Of a stretch of DNA of 64,000 nt, positions 11,715 to 23,204 are shown piece by piece. A model generated the notes under the pieces. It searched no databases. It saw nothing but the letters and a program-made list of their open reading frames with translations, and was not told where the DNA came from. The stretch is taken from positions 31,998,127-32,062,126 of the forward strand of contig CM067298.1 in assembly GCA_034231615.1 (NCBI GenBank), in the 5' to 3' direction. Made by a program: the position numbers and the translations under genes. Origin of the DNA: Meghimatium bilineatum. Its lineage: Eukaryota > Mollusca > Gastropoda > Stylommatophora > Philomycidae. The number at the start of each line of letters is the position of its first letter. Positions within the stretch are counted from its first letter, which is position 1.

Positions 11715-11985
11715 CTGTATAGGAGCAAGATAGCCTAGTTGATATTGAGCTTGCTTTCTATCATTGGGTTACAGCGTGCCAGGTTTGAAACTACGTCTGG
11801 ACAAAATAAAACCCGGGTTGTGATTTCTCGCTTGACACAACCACTCCTCTAGTCGACTTAACTGTAAATGAGTACCTGACACATGAGTTAGGGGAGGTAA
11901 AGATATTAAGGAAGGGAACTGGCCACCCCACCTAATAGTTGCTGCGACTTAGTATATGAAGAGTTATCTTCATCCCTGACTGCAG
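11715..11985 (+). mobile_element. tRNA-derived SINE (family H)
   Basis: The A-box-like tagcctagttga at 11731-11742 and B-box-like ggtttgaaact at 11782-11792 are spaced as in a tRNA promoter. The body continues with cgacttaactgtaaatgagt, acctgacacatgag, ggggaggtaaagatat and gaactggccaccccacctaa, a layout I associate with invertebrate SINEs. It is about 270 bp; target-site duplications were not resolved. Confidence 0.7.
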
Positions 11986-12714
11986 GTTTCTGCCATGGGA
12001 TATATCTTTACTTTACGAAATATAAGCTACACTCCATGGCGATGATAAATGTTACAAAACCAATCTCAGCATGTATAAGGTATCACAGGACCGCTAGTAC
12101 CATTATGTGCTTTTGTGTATTCTTAGACGTACAGCCTTTGAACTAACTGCAATCCACTATCTCCATCTTTACACCATTCATGATCGTTCCCTCCCTGCAC
12201 CACGATCTATGGCAGCCTATTCCCATTATTCCGTATCAATGTCTATGTCGTACATGTCTCTATTGCATATATCTTTGTACCGAAGTAGTGCTGTTCCTGA
12301 GATCTTTTCCAAGACTGTAATTTTTCATGAAGTTTTCTTCCAACCTTTTTGTATGTCCTAATCATTTGACTCTGCGCAGAGCATAGACAATACCATGGTA
12401 TTACTTACTCTGAGCAATACCTCAGTATGCATCTAACTACTACAAACAATTGTTTGTTATTGCAATAAAAGTATCGTGCGTATGTTATTAACAAAATGAA
12501 CACACTTATGACTTCTGTAGCAAAGTATTTGCACTATTCAGCAGGCAGACATTCATTCATGTAAACACGAAAGTAAACTGTACAGTAATAAGAGAACAAC
12601 CTGAAAAGGAATTAAATAATGCAATCAACGAACTACTAAATTCGGATGACCAATGTCTTATTTACATTGAAGAAAAGCAGTTACAAAATCATATTAACGC
12701 ACGTACGACAACAT
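11986..12714. other. Unassigned spacer
   Basis: No coding or repeat signal was recognised between the SINE and the LINE 3' end. Confidence 0.4.
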
Positions 12715-15535
12715 CAATCAAGTGACATGCCGAGTGGCGTAGGCGATCATGCTTCTTCACAACTCTTCTCTTGTGTTGTTAATAAGTTCAGTTGGTGACT
12801 TCGTTATGTGGACACAGCGACAATCCATCCAGAAATTTCTCTATTTGTCATCCTCTGTCTCTTCTCCCCTTGATCTTTCCGGTGATTACTAAATGTTTTA
12901 ATTTTACTTTTCTCATCACATGCACTAAAAATATTGATTTCTTGTTTCTAAATTTCGTTATAATTTGTCATTTTACTCCAGCATCTTCGTGAACATCTAC
13001 ATTAGTTCTCTTGGCTGTCCATGAAATTTTCATTATCCTTCTTAAAAAGCACATCTCAGCTGACTCCAGCTTATCCTGGACACTTTTGTTTACTGTCCAT
13101 ACTTCGCTTCCATAAAGAAGGATTGTTAAATATATAATATCATGCACTCGAAGTCGTGTATTCATTGATATTACTCCATTGCATAGAATGTTTCTCATTT
13201 ATTTTGAAATGTGTATTTAGCCTGTGAAATCCTGTTCTTGATCTTTTTGTATGACCGGCCATCTGATGTTAAAATTGTGCCAAGATACTTGACTTTTTCC
13301 GATTGATTTAATTTTGCATCACTGATAGTAATGCTGCATTTTGGCGGTGTGTATATCTTTGAAACAATCATTACTTCTGTTTTCTTCGTGTTTAGACTGA
13401 GACATTTGTTTTCCCTTTCTTGTACTACCATGTCTAACAGCGCTTCAATCAGAATTGTATTGTCAGCATATTTTTGATTTTTCGTATTGCAACCTCCAAC
13501 TGCTATTCCTGACATGCTTTCTATGTTTCGCATAATATCCTTTGTATATAGGGAGAAAAGATCTGATGACAATACACATCCTTGTCTGATACCCATCTCT
13601 ATCTTTTGGAATTCTCCTACATTACTTTCAACACTCAACGCAGCTGTTTTTTTTAAATATATATTTCTTACTATCTTTAGATTTTTCCTATCAACATTGA
13701 TTTTTTTCTAACATTTGTATTATTTATGAATACTTCACCTTGTCAAATACTTTACTATAATCTATGAAGCACAAGTGCAGTTCATTGTGTACTTCTATTG
13801 CCTTCTCCATCAATGTTTGTATTGTATATAGGGAATTTCATGCTTCATTTCTATTGCACTCTGCAATTTTTAGTTTTAATTTTATTCATCTCATTATACG
13901 AAGTAGGATTTTGGTCATCTGGCTCATAATGCTGAATGTTCGGTGGTCGTCATAGTATGCTGCACCAGGTCTCTTCAGTAAGGTTATGAATATTGATTGC
14001 AAAAAATCAGATGGAATATCGCCACTGTTATAGATGTAATTTAGCATTTTCGTGATTATTTCTATGCCATACTCCCCCAGCACTTGTAATTCTTTCTTTG
14101 TAATATTTTCTGGTCCAGAAGATGATTTATTGTATTTCAAGTGTTGTATAACTTCTTTTACCTCTGCAGTTAATATACATGGGCTTTATTTGTTGTCTGT
14201 TCAATTTATATTATCTTTGTAAAGTTCCTTAATGTATTCTTCTCATCTGTGCATGATTTCATTTTCTCTTATTAACATATGTCCTTGTTTTGACTTCCGG
14301 CACCTTGTGAAATTGTCTTCTACCTGTTAATTTCTTTATTTCTTTATGTGTATCATTTGTATTTCTACGATGATATTTTTCTATTTCACAGCATTTTGTA
14401 TTTAACCATTCCTCTTTGGCTGTATTGCATTTATGTTTAATTTCTTTGTCTATCTTGTTATATTCTGAAATGTTAGCTTTAACTTTCTGTTACATCGACT
14501 AAGATATTTTCTGTCATCCAATCTTTCTTTGCTGGATGTTTCATAGGTGGTAGAATTTCTTCATATGGTTGCTGTATAGATTCTTTTAACATTAACCACT
14601 GTTCGTCGAGGGTTTGTATTTTCTCTATGGCGTTGCACCTGTTTTAAATTGCTATATTGTACTATGCATGTAAATCTTTGTTCTTTGTTACTAGATTTAC
14701 ATCTTGGGTGTTATCTTGCTTGGTAGTTTTTAATCTTTTAAATCGTATACTTAACTTTCCTACAACAGAAACATGGTCGATATTTCAGTCTTCAATTGGA
14801 CGTGTTGTGACGGACTTCAATGAGTTTTTGAAACTTTTATTGACCTTAATATAATCAATCTGGTTGTGAACATTGTTATCTTGGCTTCTCCGTGTCCACA
14901 GTCGTCTAGGATGTTGATAGAACAATGAATTTTATATTATCATGTTATTATTTATGGCCCAGTCCACTAATATCTCACATCTTTTATTTCTGATATCTAA
15001 GCCAAATCTACCAGTGACATTCATATTTTGCTCTTGCCCTATCTTTGAGTTCAAATCTCCCACCATAACGTTTACTTCCTGAGGCTTTCAGTGTCTCATA
15101 GCTGTGTTTAAATATTTGTAGAATTTCTGTATGTCTTCATCTGAACTTTCTGAAGTTGGTACGTATACTTGAATAATATTTATGTTAGTAGGCTGTCCCT
15201 CTAATTTAACTAGTAGCGCTCTGATGTACTTCAGATGTCATTTACAGATCTTGCTCTTTTCTTGTCTAAAATGACGCCTTCTCCATTTCTATGTTGGTCT
15301 TCTCCCGAGTGTATTATTTTGAAGTCTTTCGATATTATACTGCTTTCCTCCAACCATCTCATTTCACATAATCCAAGCATGTTAACATCAATTCTCCTAA
15401 TTTCCTGTTCGATGTTTTCTAATTTCCCTAAATCGGTCAGTGTTCTCATATGTTTAATTTTGCGAACCGCGATTTGAATATGGCCTGTGTCGTCTTGAAG
15501 CATGATTCTAGGCACATCACTCCTGTAGTTTGCCG
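12715..15535 (-). pseudogene. Near full-length LINE: AP endonuclease + reverse transcriptase (broken)
   Basis: Read on the minus strand. The endonuclease N-terminus at 15500-15240 has MRTLTDLGKLENIEQEIRRI and MLGLCEMRW. The centre has INIIQVYVPTSES and VGDLNSKIG, and near 14868 FYQHPRRLWT and NQIDYI. The RT fingers lie at 14140-13886 (SSGPENITKKELQVLGEYGI, then DDHRTFSIMSQMTKILLRIM). The palm is at 13590-13459 (GIRQGCVLSSDLFSLYTKDI, then KYADN where YADD is expected). A C-terminal segment follows at 13198-12968 with GSEVWTVNKS and LRRIMKISW. The 3' end (12720-12760) matches that at 23600-23640 and ends in TTGA repeats. Several stops and frameshifts plus the YADD to YADN change make it inactive. 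It would have encoded target-primed reverse transcription. Confidence 0.9.
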
Positions 15536-15544
15536 TTGATTTCA

Positions 15545-16260
15545 GAAGGAAATCAGCACCAACATGATCTAGTATAACATGAAAATAAATACGCAGAAAA
15601 CAGGAGTAATAAAAATCAGCAAGTCAACAAATTCAATGAACATAACAATAAACAGAACTAAAATTAAACAAAACTCTGAATTTTAATACATGGAAAATAT
15701 ATTCACAGACAAAGGAAAATTAGATGGAGAGATCAAGACAAGATGCCAGAAAGCAAACATAGTGGCATTTAAGCTATCACCATTACTGCTCAACCCAAAA
15801 GTCAAGTTAGAAGTCAATAGACAGATGATAAACAGTATTTTTATGCAAACACTTTGCTATCAATGCCATACATGTGAGGCGCTGACAAAATCCCAGCAGA
15901 GAAAGCTAGCTTACAACATGTGAGATGAAATGCCTGAGAAAAGACGCAAGAATAACTAAATAAAATGAGAAATTATGAAATTAGGAGAGCACTCGATATA
16001 AGACCACGCACAGAATATATTGAGAAACAACAAATAAAATGGTTTGGGCACCTTATGAGCATGATCTATAACCAACTACCGACAAGAATATATAACATAA
16101 GAAGATCCGGATATAGGGCCAGCAAAAGACCTAGAAAAAGATGGACAGATAATATCAAGACAACCCTGAATAAATACGGATTCAACGCATCCAAGGCAAT
16201 ACTTCTGGCATTAGATAGACAAACACAAACAATCCATTGCTCATCTCTACATGTAAGACT
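15545..16260 (+). pseudogene. LINE 3' part, RT thumb to C-terminus (family Q)
   Basis: Plus-strand translation gives NMKINTQKTGVIKIS, NIFTDKGKLDGEIKTRCQKA and LEVNRQMINSIF. After a frame change it gives RRALDIRPRTEYIEKQQIKW, FGHLMSM, then SGYRASKRPRKRWTDNIKTT and LALDRQTQ. The GRPRKRW-type arginine-rich tail closes many animal LINE proteins. It starts about 10 bp from the 5' end of the minus-strand LINE at 12715-15535, head to head, but belongs to a different family. 60890-61745 is a second copy. The 5' part, including the catalytic palm, is missing here. Confidence 0.85.
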
Positions 16261-16280
16261 GTTTCCTCCTGACTTATTAG

Positions 16281-16306
16281 AAGCGCGCGAACACACGCAC
16301 GCACAC

Positions 16307-16339
<33 letters not shown>

Positions 16340-16385
16340 AACACACACGCGCGCGCGCACACACTCACACACTTACTCACACATA
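16281..16385. repeat. (CA)n-rich microsatellite with CG run
   Basis: Alternating acacac with gcgcgcgcgc in the middle, directly after the LINE 3' end. Long open frames on both strands are caused by the dinucleotide repeat. Confidence 0.95.
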
Positions 16386-16389
16386 TATA

Positions 16390-17039
16390 AAGACCCAGTA
16401 TCAGGGAGAGGGAGAGAGAGACGAAAAACGTGCATAAAAATGTACAACACAACTGACATTAAAAAACACATTTGTAGTAGATTATACAAGAAATAATTGA
16501 AGTATAACTTATATACAGGACATTTACTTTTCTCACATTATTTTTTTCTCACATTAATTCGTTGTTGAGATATGATGTCTAGACAATAGTGAGATTTTTC
16601 TGGAATATCAACCAAGAAAAAAGGTTATTCAGACAAAAGTGAATGTATATCGCATTTGTTACAATGAGTGCTTCTATAATGTTTTCCTTATTTATCATTT
16701 ATTGTGTATGGTTATGAATCTATGTTGTTATTCTCTGGGCAGACTCAGTTTTTCAGTTTCAAACGAGTGTCTCGTCAATTATAGTCATGTGAACTCTTCA
16801 GTGGCATTCTTCAAATGTGACGTTATTTGATTTGTCATGCAATTTTTATTGGCTATCGCGACAAATGATACGCAAAGTGACCAATTAAATATCACGTGCG
16901 GGAAAAGTCAAATATCATTACTTTGGAAAGATGATAATCGATAAGTGCACAAGACTATAATTCATAAGAGACTACATAAACGGCACACGTGCTTCTGTGG
17001 AGTTATAATCTACCATAAAAGCATTATACTAAAAATACC
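16390..17039. other. Unassigned spacer
   Basis: No gene or repeat partner was recognised. Confidence 0.4.
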
Positions 17040-17205
17040 AACGCTCAGTAAGAACAACAGATAGAATGACTGAACCTTTCGAATCACGATGTGGAGTAAG
17101 ACAAGGATGCATGCTTTCATCTCTCCTTTTATCTTTTTTTTTCTGGGGATATTTGATAGAAGACATATTAAGAAACCGACACAAGAAATGTAATAACAAT
17201 TAAAA
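17040..17205 (+). pseudogene. LINE RT fragment
   Basis: Translation around 17070-17200 gives VRTTDRMTEPFESRCGVRQG followed by CMLSSLLLS and later EDILRN. This is the GVRQG(C)-LSP-LF motif before the catalytic palm of LINE reverse transcriptases. The catalytic motif itself is absent. Confidence 0.7.
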
Positions 17206-17970
17206 TATTTTTCTTCCCCTTGTCAACAAATGTCAAATTCTTTAAGACCCCTCCGTCCCGGTCACTTAATTGTTAACGTAATTTATCCACAGCCCCTAAG
17301 TCACTGTTTTCAGTTGCCTGTCAATAAATATAAAAAAAGTGACCCTGATTCGAACACAATATCTAGCTGAAAAGATTATAAACATAGCTATGTCCTTGGT
17401 TATATTAATACATGTACTTAATTCACGTACTTTTCATCATAATTCCTTCCATACAAACACATTGATTATTACTCTATCTATATTCCGATTATTTATGACT
17501 ATAATTTACAGAACTCAAGACTTCACCCACTTGTGGATTTACCCACTTCTCCAGAGACTACATCTAAAACTGGTAATCTCTACATACGGGTTCTGAATTT
17601 CCTGAAGTGACAAGCAGCGCTGATCTTCATACCGTGACTCGTTCATCATAAATCTCGTCTATTCCTCCTGAGGGTACGAGCAAGGATGTGTCTCCGGGAT
17701 ACATATATTCTCCTGTGTGATTATTCCCTATAGGAACTCATTCAGAAAGGTAAAAGTGAAAATATAAACATCCCGGATTCTCATTTCGGAAGCTGTCAGG
17801 ATTCACTTGTGTAGTTGTGATGTAGTTTGTAAATGATGCATTCGTTAACCCTAGCTATGTCAGTAAGTCTTAGCCATCAAAGACTTTTAAAAGACGTTTA
17901 AATTATCGTTGTTTTATGTAGATAAAATATTTCTCACATGTGACTTATAATTTACGAATATCATTTATAG
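17206..17970. other. Unassigned spacer
   Basis: No gene or repeat partner was recognised. Confidence 0.4.
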
Positions 17971-18085
17971 GTAGTGTGGCGCATTGCCAAGAGGTTAGTG
18001 CGTTGGTCTCAATAAGTCCAGGTTTCGACTGCCGGTAAGGGTGGAATTTTTCAGTCCGAGGACACATTAAAAAAACAACAACACC
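17971..18085 (+). mobile_element. tRNA-derived SINE head (family D)
   Basis: gtgtggcgcattgccaagag then gttagtgcg is A-box-like, and ggtttcgactgcc at 18021-18033 is close to the B-box consensus. A tail with cagtccgaggacacatt and an A-rich run follows. Confidence 0.6.
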
Positions 18086-18353
18086 ATATTGAATATGAAG
18101 TAACGACAATAATGGTATGCAACATTTCGTATATACGCCTACCGCCTACCTGCAAATTTTATACAGGAAGCATGCAGTATTGACAGTTTGAAGGTTTATA
18201 GGTAAATACTGCAGGGAAACTTTATTTTGCGTGTTATTATGTGTGTTATCAGTGACTTCCAGGAGTCGACTGTTACAATACCGTTTAAAGAAATTATACC
18301 CAATAAAATCAAGTTCATATTTGGTTTTAAAAAGGACAATATTAAGTGCGTAT

Positions 18354-18618
18354 TGAACACGTTCTATAGATAAAACTAATAATATACGGAGAATGTGATT
18401 CAATCGGTGAACACGTTCTATAGATAAAACTAATAATATACGGAGAATGTGATTCAATCGGTGAACACGTTCTATAGATAAAACTAATAATATACGGAGA
18501 ATGTGATTCAATCGGTGAACACGTTCTATAGATAAAACTAATAATATACGGAGAATGTGATTCAATCGGTGAACACGTTCTATAGATAAAACTAATATAC
18601 GTAGAATGTGATTCAATC
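18354..18618. repeat. 54-bp minisatellite
   Basis: Nearly five almost identical units containing gaacacgttctatagataaa, actaataatatacggag and aatgtgattcaatcggt. The 54-bp period keeps the minus strand open (VLSIERVHRLNHILRI repeats), which is not evidence of a gene. Confidence 0.97.
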
Positions 18619-18689
18619 GATAATCAGTTGTAGAAGTATAACGTAAAACCCCGTACGCATATTGATAATCGACTTAGAAAATGTCACCA

Positions 18690-19690
18690 TTATTGGCGTC
18701 TCCGCAACGAAGGTTGGCTGTAACATACCTCCAACATTCCCTGTTTCTTGTTTTGGTGGTGCCCTCTGCTAGACTGTAACCTATTCCTCATGTGAGGTTA
18801 CTCTTCCACTTGTACCTCTGCCTACCTCTTGCTCGCCTCCCTTCGACTTTACCCACAAGTAATGTCTTCAAAAATGTGTAATGTCTTTTAATGTGTCTAA
18901 ATTATTGTATTTACTTGATATTTAATTCCTTTAATAATTCTTTCTTCATATTAAGTGTGTTAAAACCTCAATAGTTTGTTTTCTTCTCTTTCCACGATGT
19001 TATTCCTATTCTTCTATATACCCACATCTCAATGGCATCAATTATGTCTTCTAATTGTTTGTTTATTGTCCATGTTTCTGAGCCATGCATTAATCTAGAA
19101 TAGATGTAGCCTTTTATAATTCTCATGTTTAGCTTGTTTGTAATTTGCTTAGATGTTAATATTTTCCCCATGTCATTGAAAGTACTTTTAGCCATTCTCA
19201 TTCTCCTTTTTCATATTTGCCATCATTTGTGACTGTGTCCAGATTACTGATAATGTTCTACGTGTTGTAGTTTGTCTCAGTGTATTTTTATGTTTAGCAT
19301 CTGTTATTCTGTGGCATTGCTGATTATCATAGTCTTTTGTTTTTTGTATGTTTATAACCAATCCATATTCCTTATTTGATTTATCTATTAGTCTTTGCAG
19401 TTCAAGTTCACTTTTTGCTAAAACAACAGTGTCCTCTGCATATCTCAGGTTGTTTATTATTTTCCCACTATTCTTGAGTCATGGCATTCCTTGTATAGGT
19501 TTAAAGATGTTCTCTGTTTAGATATTAACAGGCATGGTAATAAAATACATCCTTGTCTTACTCCTCTTCTTATTTCTATGTATGGTGAGTAGCTGTTTAT
19601 ATACAATATTGATGCAGTAAAGAGTTTAGAATGGGTGATAATTTGGAAACAGTTTCTGATACAATGCAACAGCCGTGACCGTCTACATTG
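18690..19690 (-). pseudogene. LINE RT palm to 3' end (broken)
   Basis: The minus strand from 19669 encodes IITHSKLFTASILYIN and EIRRGVRQGCIL. After a frameshift come INNLRYAEDTVVLAKSELEL (RYAED in place of RYADD at 19447-19433) and GLVINIQKTK. Next is MRIIKGYIYSRLMHGSETWT with IEMWVYRRIGITSWKEKK. The untranslated-like end (about 18880-18700) matches the end of 31228-31545 (gggaatgttgga-g-atgttacagccaacctt). The catalytic Asp to Glu change, frameshifts and stops make it inactive. Confidence 0.85.
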
Positions 19691-20320
19691 TAAGAGTTAC
19701 TGGATAATAGGAAATCAAACCTTCTTAATAACTCATTTGACTATTCCTATGTTTTTAATTAGTCACTGTATTTATATTTTGTGTGACAGCCAATGAAATG
19801 CATGGGAATTGTCAAATGTCATTTTAAAAGGCTTGATTTTCTAGTAGCTGGTGGGTCTTATAATGTAGATGGTCCTCCCTCAACAACTATGAGGTGGGAG
19901 TTCCATAAATGCAGATGGTGTGGATATCTATATATATAAATAGCAAACTCCTTAACTCTATGAGTCTACCCAGCATAGAAATATAATCTCAACGGCTTTA
20001 CCTATTCCGATGAAAATTGTTACATACGCTAATTAGATAATCTCATTGTGGTGGATATGAGAAATCATAAAAAGTTGTTATTATTGTCCAAAGTCCATCC
20101 ATATCGATTGGCTATTGATGCAATGATCTCCCAGTGACAACATACTCTCCTAACCTTAAACGCCATACGTTACTACCTTACTGAATGGATATGATTTGTT
20201 AACATTTTACTTCTGACAAGGGTCAAATAAACAAATGGTGGGATTAGACTTGGAAAATATCGACGTTTACTCAGTATTAACATTTTCATTATTCTATCTT
20301 CTTGCCTTTTGCCAATGTCA
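19691..20320. other. Unassigned spacer
   Basis: No coding or dispersed-repeat match was recognised. Confidence 0.4.
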
Positions 20321-20324
20321 TGTA

Positions 20325-20385
20325 TATATCTGTCAATGTCACGTATATATCTGTCAATGTCACGTATATATCTGTCAATGAACAC
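20325..20385. repeat. 21-bp short tandem repeat
   Basis: About three units of atgtcacgtatatatctgtca. Confidence 0.85.
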
Positions 20386-20761
20386 ATCGTACAATATTGT
20401 TTACATCAGCCTTTCTATTTGTTCTTAAAAGCATATCTATCGATTGTCAAATTCTCCGGTAAACGTTTTTTTATCGCTACGTTCTAAAAAAAAACGTCAC
20501 ATGAAACATAAGACAGTGGACAATGTTTATAGAATTACAATTTTACGCGCTCTTTCGTGTGACCGGAATAGTTTACTTTGTACCATCGTGAAGTATAGTA
20601 TGGCATGCGAGGGACTGTTGGTGTTCGATCCTGAGAAAATTGTTTTTAAAAATGTGTTTTAATTTGGGTTAATATGTGGACATTAATTAAAATTAGTCAT
20701 CACAACAAATTATTACTTTAAAATAAAAGTCTCACATGGGCAACGCCGGGTTTTGCTTCCA

Positions 20762-20762
<1 letters not shown>

Positions 20763-20826
<64 letters not shown>

Positions 20827-20838
20827 TGTATATATATA
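20763..20838. repeat. (TA)n-rich microsatellite
   Basis: Alternating TA with TATG interruptions. Bases 20386-20762 before it hold nothing recognisable. Confidence 0.97.
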
Positions 20839-20839
20839 A

Positions 20840-21599
20840 AGGCAACTACGGAGATCATTTCAACTTCTTACTTCTTCGGAGGTCGTGGCGACTGGGGTAC
20901 CAGAAGCGTTATCTCCTTTATTTGAAACGATTAAAAATGATTTGCAAAGATTATTTGCAAACTATTGGTGATCCACATATGTCTGCAGGAATCAAACCAA
21001 GTCCCCTAGATTGAGGGGAAAATAAGACTTCACACTGCACGACTCACATATATATATGGAAACGTGACAAGACAGATTTGTCTTGACTATTCAATTGTGT
21101 ATAGACTTACATTGTACATGATTTACGAATATTTTTCTGTGTGTTTTGGACAGTTCCTATAGGTCTGAACTAGCACTTTCGGTTAGAATGTCACCAGTTA
21201 AAGTTGATGTCCTACTTGGTTCCAATGGTTGAACGTTCTCTGCATTTACTGTGTAGATGTTATCAACACAGGTGATACCTTCTGACAGTGCTGAACATAC
21301 CTGTAGAGTCCGGAGATCATACTCAATGCGTTATAAACCAGGTGCTTACAAGCATCTTGGTGCTATTATAGTGACAAGTGCTCGCGCAATGCGTGTTAAA
21401 AAGTGTTCGCGAGCACTAACAATTACACATTCGCAGTACTCACAGACTGAAAAGGTTGAGAACCCACTGACATATTCCTATGAGTTTGGAACGCTTCTCT
21501 TCTTCAGGAAAGAAGTATTTACATTCCATAATCTTGGATGTCATTAACCTAATTAAAAACATATTTTAACTCTTTCAAATGGTCTTTCTAATCCTATTG

Positions 21600-21600
<1 letters not shown>
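20840..21600. other. Unassigned region with a strong hairpin
   Basis: A 96-codon open frame at 21257-21547 has no recognisable domain or codon pattern and is not called as a gene. The only notable structure is the inverted repeat listed at 21377-21417. Confidence 0.4.
21377..21417. other. Perfect 10-bp inverted repeat (hairpin)
   Basis: AGTGCTCGCG at 21377-21386 is the exact reverse complement of CGCGAGCACT at 21408-21417, with a 21-bp loop. It is GC-rich in an AT-rich region. The function is unknown. Confidence 0.8.
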
Positions 21601-21601
<1 letters not shown>

Positions 21602-21653
<52 letters not shown>

Positions 21654-21677
21654 TATATATATATATATATATATATA
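21602..21677. repeat. (TA)n microsatellite
   Basis: Seventy-odd bases of alternating TA with one interruption (agtatat). Bases 21678-22014 after it show nothing recognisable. Confidence 0.97.
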
Positions 21678-22212
21678 ATGAAATTAATTTTTGATCAGCT
21701 TACCGACGCTGCGGGTGACTACGTTTTCGGACTTAGCAGCCGCGTTATAGAAGAGTTAAATGGTATTGTCAAGTGAACCATCAAATACAAATAACTTTTG
21801 ATACAGCTCGGTTTAATGCAATAGTTAGTACACACTTTCCCTATAGTCCATAGATTATGTTTACAATTTTCATGCTGTCCTTGACTGTATATTAATGCAG
21901 TCATCCAATACTGATGGTTATCTTGAATGTGCATATATGATAAGCATATATGTAAATACAAGCAATGCCTAGGAGGTGTACCACGTCAAAATAGTAGGTA
22001 GATGTGTTGTTCTTCCGTCAAAGTCGACGATGACCATTCAGTTCAACTGGAATGATGATGATGCCTGCTGTGTGCCTGAATATGACCAATGAGCCTTGTG
22101 CGTGCTTGAAATTGTCTACCACACTCTGGACAAGTGTGGGAGAAATCTGTAGGACATTGAGCAACTTGTGCCTTTCTTCTAGAGAGTTTTTATTGCACAG
22201 CATGCTGACTGA

Positions 22213-22388
22213 ATTACATCAAAGTATATAAAGGCATGGACAGACAACATCAAGGAATGGACAGGGCAAGATATTTGCACACTCATCCGCATCGCTGAGG
22301 ATATAATTCGCTGGAGGACTCTGTGTGCTGAGGCATCCAATGTGGTACACCTACGACCCTGAAGGGTTACGGGTTTATTGATTGATTG
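22213..22388 (+). mobile_element. 5'-truncated LINE 3' end inserted with 11-bp target-site duplication
   Basis: Plus-strand translation gives AWTDNIKEWTGQDICTLIRI, AEDIIRWRTLCAEASNVV and a stop, then a tail ending in repeated TTGA/TGAT. ATGCTGACTGA occurs at 22202-22212 and again at 22389-22399, exactly bracketing it, so it is a discrete insertion into the minus-strand LINE. A related 3' end lies at 44590-44765. Confidence 0.85.
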
Positions 22389-22639
22389 ATGCTGACTGAG
22401 ATTCTCTGCATCTTCAACACTACTCTTGATCCTGTGACGCCAGTCGGATCTGTCTTGTGCAAGATTCTCCCATAGATTTGTATCTATTGTGAAGTGAGTC
22501 ATTGGTGTCTTAAGTGTCCTAACATTCTTAATCTGATCTCCGGCCATGCGGGAGCCAATCTGGTCTTCTCAATATAACAACGTTTTTGGTAGGTGATTAT
22601 CTTTCATGTGGACCATGTGTACTTCCAAGCGTGCCTGCG

Positions 22640-22940
22640 TCTTCATCAACATTGTATGTAAGCTTACATACTTAGATTTCATCAACATTGTGTGTAAGCT
22701 TACATACTTAGATTTCATCAACATTGTGTGTAAGCTTACATACTTAGATTTCATCAACATTGTGTGTAAGCTTACATACTTAGATTTCATCAACATTGTG
22801 TGTAAGCTTACATACTTAGATTTCATCAACATTGTGTGTAAGCTTACATACTTTTATTTCATCAACATTGTATGTAAGCTTACATACTTAGATTTCATCA
22901 ACATTGTGTGTAAGCTTACATACTTAGATTTCATCAGTAC
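22640..22940. repeat. 36-bp minisatellite derived from LINE coding sequence
   Basis: Eight units of atttcatcaacattgtgtgt then aagcttacatacttag. Each unit contains the palindrome gtaagcttac. On the minus strand the unit reads the 12 residues MLMKSKYVSLHT, which fit the surrounding LINE frame between ISDSEVL and VHMVHMKDNHLP, so the array lies in frame inside the retrotransposon gene. Confidence 0.92.
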
Positions 22941-23204
22941 TTCACTGTCTGATATTTTATCCCACCAGTGGATATTGAATAACTTAGAAGGCAGCATTAG
23001 TGGAAATAGTTGAGTCTTCTAGCATGTCTGGCATATATTGTCCATGTTTCACAGGAATAAAGTAGTGATGATATTAAAGCTGTCTGGTAAACTATGAATT
23101 TGGCGGTAGTTGTTATTCTCTTCTGTCTCATACGTTTTCCGCAGTCATCCAAATATGACACTAGCTTTGGTTATTCTGTTGTTTATATCAGTGTCGTGAT
23201 ATCA

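Noticed and set aside
16182..16452. Cys-rich minus-strand frames (CVCVCVRACV)
   Set aside because: Translation of a CA/CG dinucleotide microsatellite.
21257..21547. 96-codon plus-strand frame
   Set aside because: No motif, no homologue recognised and no splice context; it also runs through the hairpin.
22606..23013. Plus-strand frame with FINIVCKLTYLD repeats
   Set aside because: Shadow of the 36-bp array. The minus-strand frame is the one that continues LINE coding sequence.
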